Positions 17,727 to 25,263 of a stretch of 64,000 nucleotides of DNA are shown in pieces; the stretch's first letter is position 1; the number at the start of each line of letters is the position of its first letter. The position numbers were made by a program, and so were the translations under genes. Below the pieces are notes generated by a model. That model worked only from the letters and a program-made list of their open reading frames with translations. It was not told the origin of the DNA and did no database searches. Origin of the DNA: Achromobacter sp. AONIH1 (GTDB taxonomy: Bacteria; Pseudomonadota; Gammaproteobacteria; Burkholderiales; Burkholderiaceae_B); the NCBI RefSeq assembly GCF_002902905.1, contig NZ_CP026124.1:6510001-6574000 (forward strand). Reading direction: 5' to 3'.

Positions 17727-18302
17727 ACGCGCCGGACAGCAAAATGAAACGCGGCGCGCGCGTTCTGTCCGACGCGCGCGCCGCCGCTCGCATCACCGCC
17801 ACGGTGCGCGCCGGCGATTTGCGTCATCGACTCGCGCAACGGATCAAATCACGAACGTGGATCCCGCTATTACTGATTTTCCACGCACCAATTCAGTATT
17901 CAGACAGCAACTATTCAGCATCCAGAAAGCTTGCATTCAACTCTCGGACATCGATGGTTCAGCCGCGCGTCGGCTGGCGTTCAGCAGTCTGTTGCTTTGA
18001 TGCTCTAGGTGTATACGCGTAGCCGTGTATTTCGCCACGTTCTCGACAGCCGACTGAAAGCGCCGCCCCCTAGTATCGCGCTCAGCGCAATCCAACGCGC
18101 ATGCGCGACCGCATGCTTGCTGGACACGCGCGAGCCGCCGCGCAGCACAGACGTTACGTGCATGAGCAAGCCGCAAAAGACCGGCCCCATGCGCGTTGCG
18201 GCGGCAAGAAAACCAACCAGGGATAGTCGGAAGGAAAGAGGACATGAAGCTATGCGCAAGACGCCGCCCGTCACCGGCGGCACGGACCGGGGACCGTCCG
18301 TC
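17727..18302. other. gene-free stretch upstream of tctBA
   Basis: No convincing gene is seen in these roughly 580 bases. The middle part (about 17870-17950) is clearly richer in A+T than the surroundings and carries three ATTCAG hexamers within about 30 bases. This looks like promoter or leader DNA for the TctB-TctA genes. A purine-rich AGAGGA at 18237-18242 lies 9 bases before an alternative ATG (18252) for TctB. Confidence 0.5.
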
Positions 18303-18731
18303 ATGAACATGAACAATCGCAATTTCGTCAGGGGCCTGTTCCTGATCGTCTTCGCGCTGATCTTTGGCGGCGTGGCAACCACCTATCCCCTGGGCACGCT
18401 CAGCCGCTCCGGCGCCGGCATGTTCCCGCTGCTGGTCAGCGGCTGCCTCGCCCTGATCGGCCTGATCACCGTCATCCGCTCGCGCTACGTGGAGCCGGTG
18501 CCGCTGAGCTACAGCGTCAAGAACATCGCCATCATCCTGGCCAGCCTGTGCGGTTTCGTGCTGATCTCGCACTTCCTGAACATGCTGCTGGGCATCGTCT
18601 TCCTGGTGTTCTGCTCGACGCTGGCCGGCACCTCGTACTCGGTGGTGCGCAACGTCAAGATTTCGGTCGGCCTGATCGCGGTCGCCTTCGCCTTCAAACA
18701 TCTCCTGGGCCTGGGGCTGCCGATACTATGA
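18303..18731 (+). CDS. tripartite tricarboxylate transporter, small membrane subunit (TctB family)
   Basis: A 142-residue inner-membrane protein with four hydrophobic segments: about residues 8-28, 38-55, 72-105 (a long pair-like stretch) and 118-140. GVATTYPLGTLSRSGAGMFPLLVSG matches the conserved TctB segment that follows the first helix. The start at 18303 fits the family, whose first helix begins close to the N-terminus. An in-frame ATG at 18252 with the better AGAGGA site would add 17 residues. It is the accessory subunit of a secondary, binding-protein-dependent uptake system, and its stop overlaps the TctA start. Confidence 0.88.
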   Translation: MNMNNRNFVRGLFLIVFALIFGGVATTYPLGTLSRSGAGMFPLLVSGCLALIGLITVIRSRYVEPVPLSYSVKNIAIILASLCGFVLISHFLNMLLGIVFLVFCSTLAGTSYSVVRNVKISVGLIAVAFAFKHLLGLGLPIL

Positions 18732-20242
18732 TGGAAATTCTGAACAACCTCGCGTTCGGCTTCGAGCACGCGCTGACGCTGGAAAACCTGATGTACTGCG
18801 CGCTCGGCTGCACGGTCGGCACGCTCATCGGCCTGCTGCCCGGCCTGGGACCGCTGTCCACCATCAGCCTGCTGCTGCCCATCACCTACACCATTCCCAC
18901 CGGCGGCGCGCTCATCATGCTGGCGGGTATCTATTACGGCGCGCAGTATGGCGACAGCGTCAGCGCCATCACCATGAAGATCCCGCACGCCAGCAGCATC
19001 GTGGCGTGTATCGACGGCTACCAGATGAATCTGAAGGGCAAGACCGGGCTGGCGCTGTTCACGGCCGGCCTGTCCAGCTTCATCGGCGGCACCGTGGCCA
19101 TCGTGGTGCTGTCGACCATGGCGCCGGCGCTGGGCGAAGTCGGCCTGCTGTTCGGTCCGGCCGACTACTGCGCGCTGATGCTGCTGGGCTTCTTCTGCGT
19201 CAGCTTCGTCAGCGCGGGCAGCCTGCTCAACGGCCTGGCCATGGCGCTGATCGGCATCCTGCTGGGTTCGATCGGCACCGACGTCAACAGCGGCCTGGCC
19301 CGCTACACCATGGACATGGCCTTCCTGCAGGACGGCGTGGGCCTGATCAGCATCGCGCTGGGCTGCTTCGGCATCGCCGAGATCGTCAAGAACCTGGACG
19401 CGCGCAACACGCTGACGCCCTTCAACGGCAAGATCAAGCTGCTGCCCACCTGGCCGGAATTCAAGCGCATCATTCCCAGCGCGCTGCGCGGCAGCGTCAT
19501 CGGCTCGGTGCTGGGCATCCTGCCCGGCGGCGGCCCGACCATCGCGCAGTTCGCCGCCTATGCCGCCGACAAGCGCTTCAGCAAGCACCGCGAAGAGATC
19601 GGCAGCGGCGCGATCGAGGGCGTGGCCGGCCAGGCCGCGGCCGACGAGGCCGCCGCGCGCACCAGCTTCATCCCGCTCATGGCCATCGGCATTCCCGAGA
19701 ACGCCGTGATGGCGCTGATGCTGGCGGCCTTCATCGTCAAGGGCATCCAGCCCGGCCCCAACATGATCGGCACCCACCCGGACCTGTTCTGGGGCCTGGT
19801 CGCCAGCATGTGGATCGGCAACTGCTTCCTGCTGATCCTGAACGTGCCGCTGGTGCGCTACTGGCTGTCGGTGTTCAAGATCCCGTACACGGTGCTGTTC
19901 CCGTCCATCCTGTTCTTCTGCTGCATCGGCACCTTCAGCATCAACAACAGCCTGGACGACATCTACATCACAGCCGTCTTCGGCGCCATCGGCTACCTGT
20001 TCATGCGCCTGGGCATGGAACCGGCGCCGCTGATGCTGGGCTTCATCCTGGGACCGATGCTGGAAGAGAACTTCCGCCGCGCCATGCTGCTCAGCCGTGG
20101 CGACTTCAGCACCTTCGTCACGCGCCCGATCAGCGGCACGCTGTTCGGCGTGATCGGCCTGATTGTGGTCTGGCAGTTGGTGTCCTTCATGCGCAACAGC
20201 CGCAAGAAGGACGCGCCGGCCCTGCATACACAGGAAGAGTAA
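18728..20242 (+). CDS. tripartite tricarboxylate transporter, large permease (TctA family)
   Basis: A 504-residue inner-membrane permease with about 11-12 hydrophobic helices. The two family signature loops are present: LLPGLGPLSTISLLLP near residue 35 and LPGGGPTIAQFAAYAADK in the second half, an internal repeat typical of TctA. The start (ATGATG at 18728) overlaps the TctB stop by ATGA. The partner periplasmic TctC/Bug receptor is not encoded in the window. In Bordetella-type genomes such receptors are often scattered, so the substrate (a di- or tricarboxylate in characterised relatives) cannot be assigned. Confidence 0.93.
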   Translation: MMEILNNLAFGFEHALTLENLMYCALGCTVGTLIGLLPGLGPLSTISLLLPITYTIPTGGALIMLAGIYYGAQYGDSVSAITMKIPHASSIVACIDGYQMNLKGKTGLALFTAGLSSFIGGTVAIVVLSTMAPALGEVGLLFGPADYCALMLLGFFCVSFVSAGSLLNGLAMALIGILLGSIGTDVNSGLARYTMDMAFLQDGVGLISIALGCFGIAEIVKNLDARNTLTPFNGKIKLLPTWPEFKRIIPSALRGSVIGSVLGILPGGGPTIAQFAAYAADKRFSKHREEIGSGAIEGVAGQAAADEAAARTSFIPLMAIGIPENAVMALMLAAFIVKGIQPGPNMIGTHPDLFWGLVASMWIGNCFLLILNVPLVRYWLSVFKIPYTVLFPSILFFCCIGTFSINNSLDDIYITAVFGAIGYLFMRLGMEPAPLMLGFILGPMLEENFRRAMLLSRGDFSTFVTRPISGTLFGVIGLIVVWQLVSFMRNSRKKDAPALHTQEE

Positions 20243-20249
20243 GGGTCTC

Positions 20250-20271
20250 GCCGGACGCCTTGGCGTCCGGC
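20250..20271. terminator. hairpin after tctA
   Basis: Perfect 10-base arms GCCGGACGCC and GGCGTCCGGC flank a TT centre, starting 8 bases after the TctA stop. No T-run follows. It is probably an intrinsic-like terminator or 3'-end stabilising stem for the tctBA message. Confidence 0.55.
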
Positions 20272-20421
20272 GTCCTGACCCGGCGGCTCGGGCATGCGGG
20301 CCGGAAGCGGATACGACAGGTTCAGAGCGAGTCGCTTCGTGCGGGCTCGCTTCCAGGCTCATGCGTATCCTGACAGCGGCGATCATGGAGCACCCGCCGC
20401 CTGCGCACAGGGCGACGGCGC

Positions 20422-20778
20422 TCAGGACGACACATCGTCGTCCTGAGCGGCCGGCAAGGCATCCAGCGTCTCCATGAGTTCGGCGCGCAGGGCCGGCCAG
20501 AGCCCGGCGAACACCTCGATGCCTTCCTCGCGCAGCACGTGCTGCAGGCCCTTGCACAGCTCGGCCAGTTCGACGCTGCCCAGCGACAGCAGCCCGCCGC
20601 AAAGCGCGTGCAGCTCGCGCCATATGGCTTCCGGATCATGCGTGATCAGGGCGCGGCTGATCACCCCGCAGGACGCGTCGGTGGCCTGGCGCATCGCCAC
20701 CAGGATGGCCTTGGGAAAAACGTTGGCGCGCGTGCGCCTGTCTCGTGAACCGGCACTGCTGTCCTCGTCGGCGTCCAT
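20422..20778 (-). CDS. stand-alone histidine phosphotransfer (HPt) protein
   Basis: A 118-residue helical protein whose second half fits an HPt domain: ELHALCGGLLSLGSVELAELCKGLQ. His57 takes the phosphorylated position. The usual H-x-L-K-G reads H-A-L-C-G here, so the conserved Lys is a Cys. GGAG lies 6 bases before the ATG at 20778; an ATG at 20790 is also in frame. It follows an RcsB-like response regulator on the same strand after 36 bases, so the two probably act in one phosphorelay. No sensor kinase is adjacent. The HPt assignment is from the pattern of a short four-helix protein and is fairly but not fully secure. Confidence 0.75.
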   Translation of the reverse strand: MDADEDSSAGSRDRRTRANVFPKAILVAMRQATDASCGVISRALITHDPEAIWRELHALCGGLLSLGSVELAELCKGLQHVLREEGIEVFAGLWPALRAELMETLDALPAAQDDDVSS

Positions 20779-20814
20779 GCCTGTCTCCATGCGTCGGCGC
20801 GCCCGGTCGCGGCC

Positions 20815-21486
20815 TCAGCCGTCGGCCCGGGCGTCGGTCAGGCCTTCCACGTCCAGACCCTCGACCGTCTCGCGGTAACGGATCAGGTCGGCATCGCGGG
20901 TGATGCCCAGCTTGCGCATGGCGGCCAGCTTCTGCGCGCTGATGGTCTTCTTGCTGCGGTGGAGCTTTTCGGCGATTTCGGTGACCTTATAGCCCTCTCG
21001 GAACAGGCGGACGATCTCGGACTCGCGTTTGGACAGGTTCGACGCGGCGCCGGATCCGGGCCTGCGCAGCAGCTCCACGACGGTCGGAGACAGGTACTGC
21101 CCCTGGGTCACGGCGGCATGCACCGCGGCCACCAGATGCGACATCGCGTCCGACTTGCTGACCACGCACTGCACGCCGATCTTCTGCATGGCGCGGAACA
21201 CGGGAGGCGAATCCAGCATGGTCATGGTCACGATGCGCAGTTGCGGGTAGCGGCGGGCCAGATAGGCAAGCAGCGTCAGGCCGTCGCCGTACTGCTGTCC
21301 CGGCATCACGTAGTCCAGCACCACCACGTCGTAGCTGCCGGCGTCCAGCTTCACGATCAGCTCGGTGGTATTGGAGACCACCGCGCCGACCTGGATGGTC
21401 GGCACCGCCGCAAGGGTCTGCGCGATGCCATGCCCGGTGACGGGATGGTCGTCCGCGATGATGACGCTTACTCCGAATTCGTTCAT
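20815..21486 (-). CDS. response regulator, NarL/RcsB type
   Basis: A 223-residue two-component response regulator. The receiver domain has the acidic pair ADD (Asp12, Asp13), the phosphoacceptor Asp58 in VVVLDYVMPG, and the conserved Lys in VVSKSDAM. The C-terminal LuxR-type helix-turn-helix reads LSKRESEIVRLFREGYKVTEIAEKLHRSKKTIS, strikingly like RcsB. A GGGGGGA run lies a few bases before the ATG at 21486. It is followed by an HPt-like protein. By analogy with Rcs or Bvg-type relays it would receive phosphate from an HPt, with the kinase encoded elsewhere. Confidence 0.93.
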   Translation of the reverse strand: MNEFGVSVIIADDHPVTGHGIAQTLAAVPTIQVGAVVSNTTELIVKLDAGSYDVVVLDYVMPGQQYGDGLTLLAYLARRYPQLRIVTMTMLDSPPVFRAMQKIGVQCVVSKSDAMSHLVAAVHAAVTQGQYLSPTVVELLRRPGSGAASNLSKRESEIVRLFREGYKVTEIAEKLHRSKKTISAQKLAAMRKLGITRDADLIRYRETVEGLDVEGLTDARADG

Positions 21487-21968
21487 TGATCCCCCCACGC
21501 CAACGAGCAGGCGTTTCCCTCGATACCTGTCCGCGCGTCATGCGCGACCATCCACTGCGCTTCGAAACCTCTTGCCTTCCGCATCGAGCCGGCGCCGTCC
21601 GGAAGATGCGCGTCCGCGAAGGGCCTCGCCTTCATTGCGCCGCATCCGCCCGCGAGCGCTGTTCGCCGGATTATCCGGCATTCCGGCGCGCGGCGTAATG
21701 CCGGCGCGGCGCGATCACGGGCGTGGCGCGATGCCTTCTCGCGCGCGCCATTGTCGCCGGCCAGAACCTGCATCGCGGCGGGCTCGTGACGCGCGCCATG
21801 CGGCTCGAAGCCATGCGCCAGAAAACTTCGAAATCGCAAAGAGGCATGACCGGCGCGCGGCTCATCCGCGCCGCCAGGAGTATCGATTGACAGCCCAAGC
21901 CCGAAAAAAAGGCCCGATGCGGGGCCATGTATTTCCAACGCCATGCACCAAGCCTCTGTCGGATTAAC

Positions 21969-22005
21969 TGTGAGCAAGTGTAGGAACTATCCGACTTTGC
22001 TCACA
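21969..22005. repeat. 9-base inverted repeat
   Basis: TGTGAGCAA (21969-21977) and TTGCTCACA (21997-22005) are perfect inverted arms with a 19-base spacer in an AT-rich setting. They may form an RNA stem or bind a dimeric regulator. The nearest genes start about 375 bases to the right and 480 bases to the left. Confidence 0.55.
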
Positions 22006-22032
22006 TCAGACGAAGACCGATTCAAGCTTAGG

Positions 22033-22056
22033 TTTAATAAGACTAGTCTTATTAAA
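22033..22056. repeat. perfect 24-base palindrome
   Basis: The half-site TTTAATAAGACT (22033-22044) is followed directly by its exact reverse complement (22045-22056), with no spacer. It contains an ACTAGT centre and is very AT-rich for this genome. It could be an operator for a dimeric repressor or a terminator-like cruciform. It lies 28 bases after the 9-base inverted repeat. Confidence 0.6.
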
Positions 22057-22298
22057 TTGCGTGGAAATGGCAACTAGGGACATAAGATTCCCACCATCTG
22101 GCTCAGGATTTTTCCTATTTTTGGGACTTAGGCCTATGCCTTGAGTCATCCAATCCTGGCTTGCAATGTTGCATCCTGTCGCATTCCTCCCACCCGCCCG
22201 GATTCGCTCCTCCCACGTGGGATGACCACCATGCGCCGCCGCCCCGCGCTCGATCCGACCGTCCTGCGCCGACCGCAAGTGCCTAGGCGCATTCTTTT

Positions 22299-22341
22299 TC
22301 ATTCATTTGAACTAGAGATTTGATTCATTCATTTGAATGAA
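22299..22341. promoter_or_regulatory. tandem TTCATTCATTTGAA boxes, candidate TetR operator
   Basis: TCATTCATTTGAAC occurs at 22299-22312. A fuller palindromic copy, TTCATTC-ATTT-GAATGAA, lies at 22324-22341, with 7-base arms and a 4-base spacer. The pair sits 40-80 bases before the ATG of the M24-fold gene, whose downstream neighbour encodes a TetR-type repressor. This is the usual place and form for an autoregulatory TetR operator overlapping the promoter. The link to that regulator is inference. Confidence 0.6.
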
Positions 22342-22379
22342 CTATTCTGAATGCTCCAATCACTAAGAAGGAGCACCCC

Positions 22380-23636
22380 ATGCCCACCCCTCCCGCCCCC
22401 CTGTCGATGGCGGAAAGAAGCCGGCGCTGGGACCTGGCCCGCGACATCATGCAGGCCGAGGGCCTGCGGGCCCTGGTTGTCTACGGCGACCGCGAAGCGG
22501 CCGCGCCGGCTGGTTTTTCCCCCGATTGCTACTTCAGCAACGACCGCCCCGGATCCATCGTGGTCTTCATCGGCGACGAAGCGCCCAGGGTCTATACCTT
22601 CGCCTCGCTGATGATCGCGGACCACATCCAGGCCGCGTTGCGCGGCGACCAGCAATGGATCGCGCCGGAACAGCTGTACGTGGGCAAGACCGGCCGCGAC
22701 GTCGGCGCCTGGCTGGCCGAGCGGGGGCTGGATGGCAGCCGCATCGGCATCATCGGGCTGGAACCCTATCCGCCCTTCTACTTCGACGGCGCCGTGCCCG
22801 CTCGCACGCTGCAGGGCATGACGCAGGCCCTGCCCAAGGCGGAATTCGTGCCGGTGTACAAGGCCTTCTTCCGCCGCGCCTCGGTCAAGAGCGAGGAAGA
22901 GCTGGGCCTGGTCCGTTACGCGGCCGCCATCGGCGAAGCCATGAGCGAAACCCTGCGAGCCACGGCCAGGCCGGGCGTGAGCGAGGCCGAGCTGGTGGCC
23001 GCCGTCACCGCCACCTGCTTCGCCATGGGCGGCTACACCGCCGAGGTCCTGCTGGGCACGGGCCCGGAATATGTGGGCTGGGGGCCTCCGGCCTGGCAGT
23101 ACCGCTCGCAAGCGCCCAGGATCCTGCGCGAAGGCGACATCGTGCTGTCGGAAATCTTCGCCCTCTACGGCCTGATGGAAACCCAGCACCAGGCGGCCGT
23201 CGCGGTCGGCGACGTACATCCTGACATCCTGCGCGCCGCCGACGTCGCCCGCGCGAGCTATGAGGCCGGCGTGGCCGCGTTGCGCGCCGGCAATACCTTC
23301 GGCGACCTGGTCGACGCCATGGAAGCGCCCCTGCTGGCATCCGGCGGCTGGCATGTGCATCCGCTGGTCCACAGCATCAACCCCTACGGTCCGGTAGGCT
23401 TCGGCACCGCGCCCGGCATAGAATCGCTGCCTGAGGCCGCCCGCTATCCGCAGCTCAGGCCGCTGCCGACCGTCGGACGGGAACTGCCCCTGCAGCCCGG
23501 CATGTGCTTTGCGTTCGAACCCAATTGCGGCTTCGGGCGCCATCTGGCCAATATCGGCGGCACGGTGATCGTGGGCGAACAGGCCGGCATCGCGCTGAAC
23601 GAGAACTCGACCCGGCTGATGCGCGCCGACGGCTGA
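22380..23636 (+). CDS. M24 (pita-bread fold) family protein lacking canonical metal ligands
   Basis: A 418-residue protein with the two-domain layout of Xaa-Pro aminopeptidase/creatinase proteins: a creatinase-like N-terminal domain (about 1-165) and an M24 catalytic fold (about 170-415). Of the five M24 metal ligands only a His (about 331, HPLVHS) and one Glu (Glu380, CFAFEP) are evident. The first Asp is replaced by Glu258 in VLSEIF, the second Asp region reads METQHQ, and the last Glu position reads NIGG. It is therefore more likely a creatinase-like or other metal-free or metal-altered enzyme than a peptidase. AAGGAG precedes the ATG. A TetR gene follows after 61 bases. Confidence 0.88.
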   Translation: MPTPPAPLSMAERSRRWDLARDIMQAEGLRALVVYGDREAAAPAGFSPDCYFSNDRPGSIVVFIGDEAPRVYTFASLMIADHIQAALRGDQQWIAPEQLYVGKTGRDVGAWLAERGLDGSRIGIIGLEPYPPFYFDGAVPARTLQGMTQALPKAEFVPVYKAFFRRASVKSEEELGLVRYAAAIGEAMSETLRATARPGVSEAELVAAVTATCFAMGGYTAEVLLGTGPEYVGWGPPAWQYRSQAPRILREGDIVLSEIFALYGLMETQHQAAVAVGDVHPDILRAADVARASYEAGVAALRAGNTFGDLVDAMEAPLLASGGWHVHPLVHSINPYGPVGFGTAPGIESLPEAARYPQLRPLPTVGRELPLQPGMCFAFEPNCGFGRHLANIGGTVIVGEQAGIALNENSTRLMRADG

Positions 23637-23697
23637 GGACACGGCCGGGCCGCCCCACGGCGCCCGGCCCATGACGTAGCAGGAAACGAGACCGACC

Positions 23698-24345
23698 ATG
23701 AAGACATCGACGACAGAACCCGCCAGCCCCGACCGCGCCGCCGACACGCGCGAGCGGCTGCTGCTGGCCGGACTGACGCTGTTCAGCCAACTGGGGCTGG
23801 AAGGCGTGCGCACGCGCCAGCTGTCGGAGGCGGCGGGCGTGAATCAATCCGCCATTCCCTATCATTTCGGCGGCAAGGAAGGCGTCTATGCGGCCGTGCT
23901 GGAACAAACCGCGCAGGACATCGCCGCGCGCCTGGACCTGCCCGACGCGCCGCCCGCCACGGCCCGTGTAGCGGCGACGCAGCTGGAGGCGCTCATGCGC
24001 GGTTTCGCCACCGCCCTGCTGGATTCCGAGGCCTCCGCCGCGCGCAGCCTGCTGCTGGCGCGCGAACAGCTGCAACCCACGCCGAAGTTCGAGGCGATCC
24101 ACGCCGGCCTGTTCATGCCCCTGCACGAAGCCGTGACGGAGCGGGTCGCGGCCATCCGGCGGGAAGCGCCGGACAGCCGCGACAGCATCCTGCGGGCCCA
24201 TGCCATCCTGGGACAGGCCATAGTCTTCGCCGTCGCGCGCGAGGCGCTGCTGCGGCGCCTGGGCGCCAAGCGCCTGACGCGCGCCATGGTCGGAGAGATC
24301 GCCGACATGGTCGGCAAGACGGCGCTGGCCGCGGCCCGCGATTGA
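23698..24345 (+). CDS. TetR-family transcriptional regulator (CecR/DUF1956-like)
   Basis: A 215-residue TetR regulator. The N-terminal DNA-binding helices lie at about residues 18-65 (RERLLLAGLTLFSQLGLEGVRTRQLSEAAGVNQSAIPYHFGGKEGVYAAVL). The larger helical ligand-binding domain follows, with spacing like the CecR (YbiH) group, whose C-terminal domain is DUF1956. AGGAAACGAG lies just before the ATG. It shares strand and probably transcript with the M24-fold gene, and the repeated palindromes upstream of that gene are its likely operator. It is convergent with the AraC gene on its right. Confidence 0.92.
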   Translation: MKTSTTEPASPDRAADTRERLLLAGLTLFSQLGLEGVRTRQLSEAAGVNQSAIPYHFGGKEGVYAAVLEQTAQDIAARLDLPDAPPATARVAATQLEALMRGFATALLDSEASAARSLLLAREQLQPTPKFEAIHAGLFMPLHEAVTERVAAIRREAPDSRDSILRAHAILGQAIVFAVAREALLRRLGAKRLTRAMVGEIADMVGKTALAAARD

Positions 24346-24361
24346 GCAATCCGCGCGGCGC

Positions 24362-25174
24362 TCATTCCTGCCGCTGCTCGAAATACCTGCCCGGCGATGC
24401 GCCGAACGCGCGCCGGAACATGGCGATGAAACCGCTGGGCGAGGCATAGCCCAGCGCGTCGGCCACCGTCGCCACCGCCTCGCCTTGCGCCAGGCGCTCC
24501 AGCGCGTGGATCAATCCCGCCTGCTGCCGCCAGCGGCCGAAACTCATGCCGGTCTCCGCCGCCATCAGGCGTCGCAGCGTGCGCGGCGAGACCGCGCCCC
24601 ATCGCGCCCAGTCCTCCAGCGAACGGGGATCGTCCGGCCGTTCATAGACCGCGCGCGCGATGCGCGCCAGGCGCGGGTCCGACGGCATGGGCAGGTGCAG
24701 CGGCTCGCGCGGCGCGCGCTGGATCTCGTCCAGCAGGACGTCGGCGATGCGGGCCTCGGGCGGCGCCAGTTCGCGCCGGTCGGTCCACGTCACGGCCCGG
24801 CGCACCAGCGCCTGCATCAGCTCGCTGATGCCGATCACGCAGGGCCGCGCCGGCAGCGCCGCGCAGGCGGCGGGCGCGACGATGACGCTCCAGCCGCTAG
24901 CCGCGCCGCTGACGCCGGCCCAATGGCGCTCCCCCGGCGGAATCCAGCCCGCGCGCTGCGGCGGCAGCAGCCAGGACCCATGCGAGGTGCGCACATGCAC
25001 CAGCCCGCTCTCCACGCAGAACAGCTGGCCGCGCACATGGCTGTGCCAGTCGTACTCGCGCGAGCCCAGCCGATAAGGGCTGTCCGGATCGTCGCCGCCG
25101 CGCAGCGCGATCAGCGCCGGCCCGCCGGCGTCTTCGATGGGCTCGATGGAAGGAGGAATGCGAGGCTTGGCCAT
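24362..25174 (-). CDS. AraC-family transcriptional regulator with cupin sensor domain
   Basis: A 270-residue AraC regulator. The N-terminal AraC_binding cupin has DWHSHVRGQLFCVESGLVHV and WIPPGERHW, the usual His-containing strand pattern. The C-terminal domain carries two helix-turn-helix elements, SLEDWARWGAVSPRTLRRLM and EAVATVADALGYASPSGFIAMFRRAFGASPGRYF. The layout matches the small-effector AraC group often found beside transporters or oxidoreductases. It is divergent from the FAD hydroxylase at 25264 with only 89 bases between, so mutual control is likely. Confidence 0.93.
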   Translation of the reverse strand: MAKPRIPPSIEPIEDAGGPALIALRGGDDPDSPYRLGSREYDWHSHVRGQLFCVESGLVHVRTSHGSWLLPPQRAGWIPPGERHWAGVSGAASGWSVIVAPAACAALPARPCVIGISELMQALVRRAVTWTDRRELAPPEARIADVLLDEIQRAPREPLHLPMPSDPRLARIARAVYERPDDPRSLEDWARWGAVSPRTLRRLMAAETGMSFGRWRQQAGLIHALERLAQGEAVATVADALGYASPSGFIAMFRRAFGASPGRYFEQRQE

Positions 25175-25179
25175 TTCTC

Positions 25180-25200
25180 GCTATTTTAAGGCTCAATAGC
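25180..25200. promoter_or_regulatory. inverted repeat in divergent promoter
   Basis: GCTATT (25180-25185) and AATAGC (25195-25200) form 6-base inverted arms with a 9-base spacer, next to the AraC start and within the 89-base divergent region. It is an AT-rich island in GC-rich DNA. Operator function for the AraC regulator is inferred and the arms are short. Confidence 0.4.
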
Positions 25201-25263
25201 AATACCGTGATTCCGGCGGCCGGACCTACGCTGTCTCCATCGACATCCACTGGAATCCCCCCC

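Larger units (their letters stand above)
21487..22379. other. long intergenic region with an AT-rich, palindrome-bearing core
   Basis: These roughly 890 bases hold no supported gene; the short open frames have no family features. The left half is GC-rich like the genome. From about 21960 to 22160, and again from 22290 to 22360, base composition drops markedly in G+C. The AT-rich parts contain a 9-base inverted repeat, a perfect 24-base palindrome and repeated TTCATTCATTTGAA boxes, each listed separately. It lies between the divergent RcsB-like gene and the M24-fold gene. It could be a control region, an RNA gene or a remnant of acquired DNA. Confidence 0.55.

Noticed and set aside
18509..20623. 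A 704-codon minus-strand open frame over tctBA
   Set aside because: The translation is dominated by Ala, Gln, Asp and His repeats with no domain, mirroring codon bias of TctB/TctA on the other strand.
21483..22302. Short open frames in the 21.5-22.4 kb gap, including a 98-codon minus-strand one
   Set aside because: No recognisable domain, no good ribosome site and overlapping palindromes; not strong enough to call as genes.
22380..23636. Annotation of the M24 protein as a functional Xaa-Pro dipeptidase
   Set aside because: Three of the five metal-ligand positions appear substituted, so a peptidase name would claim more than the sequence supports.
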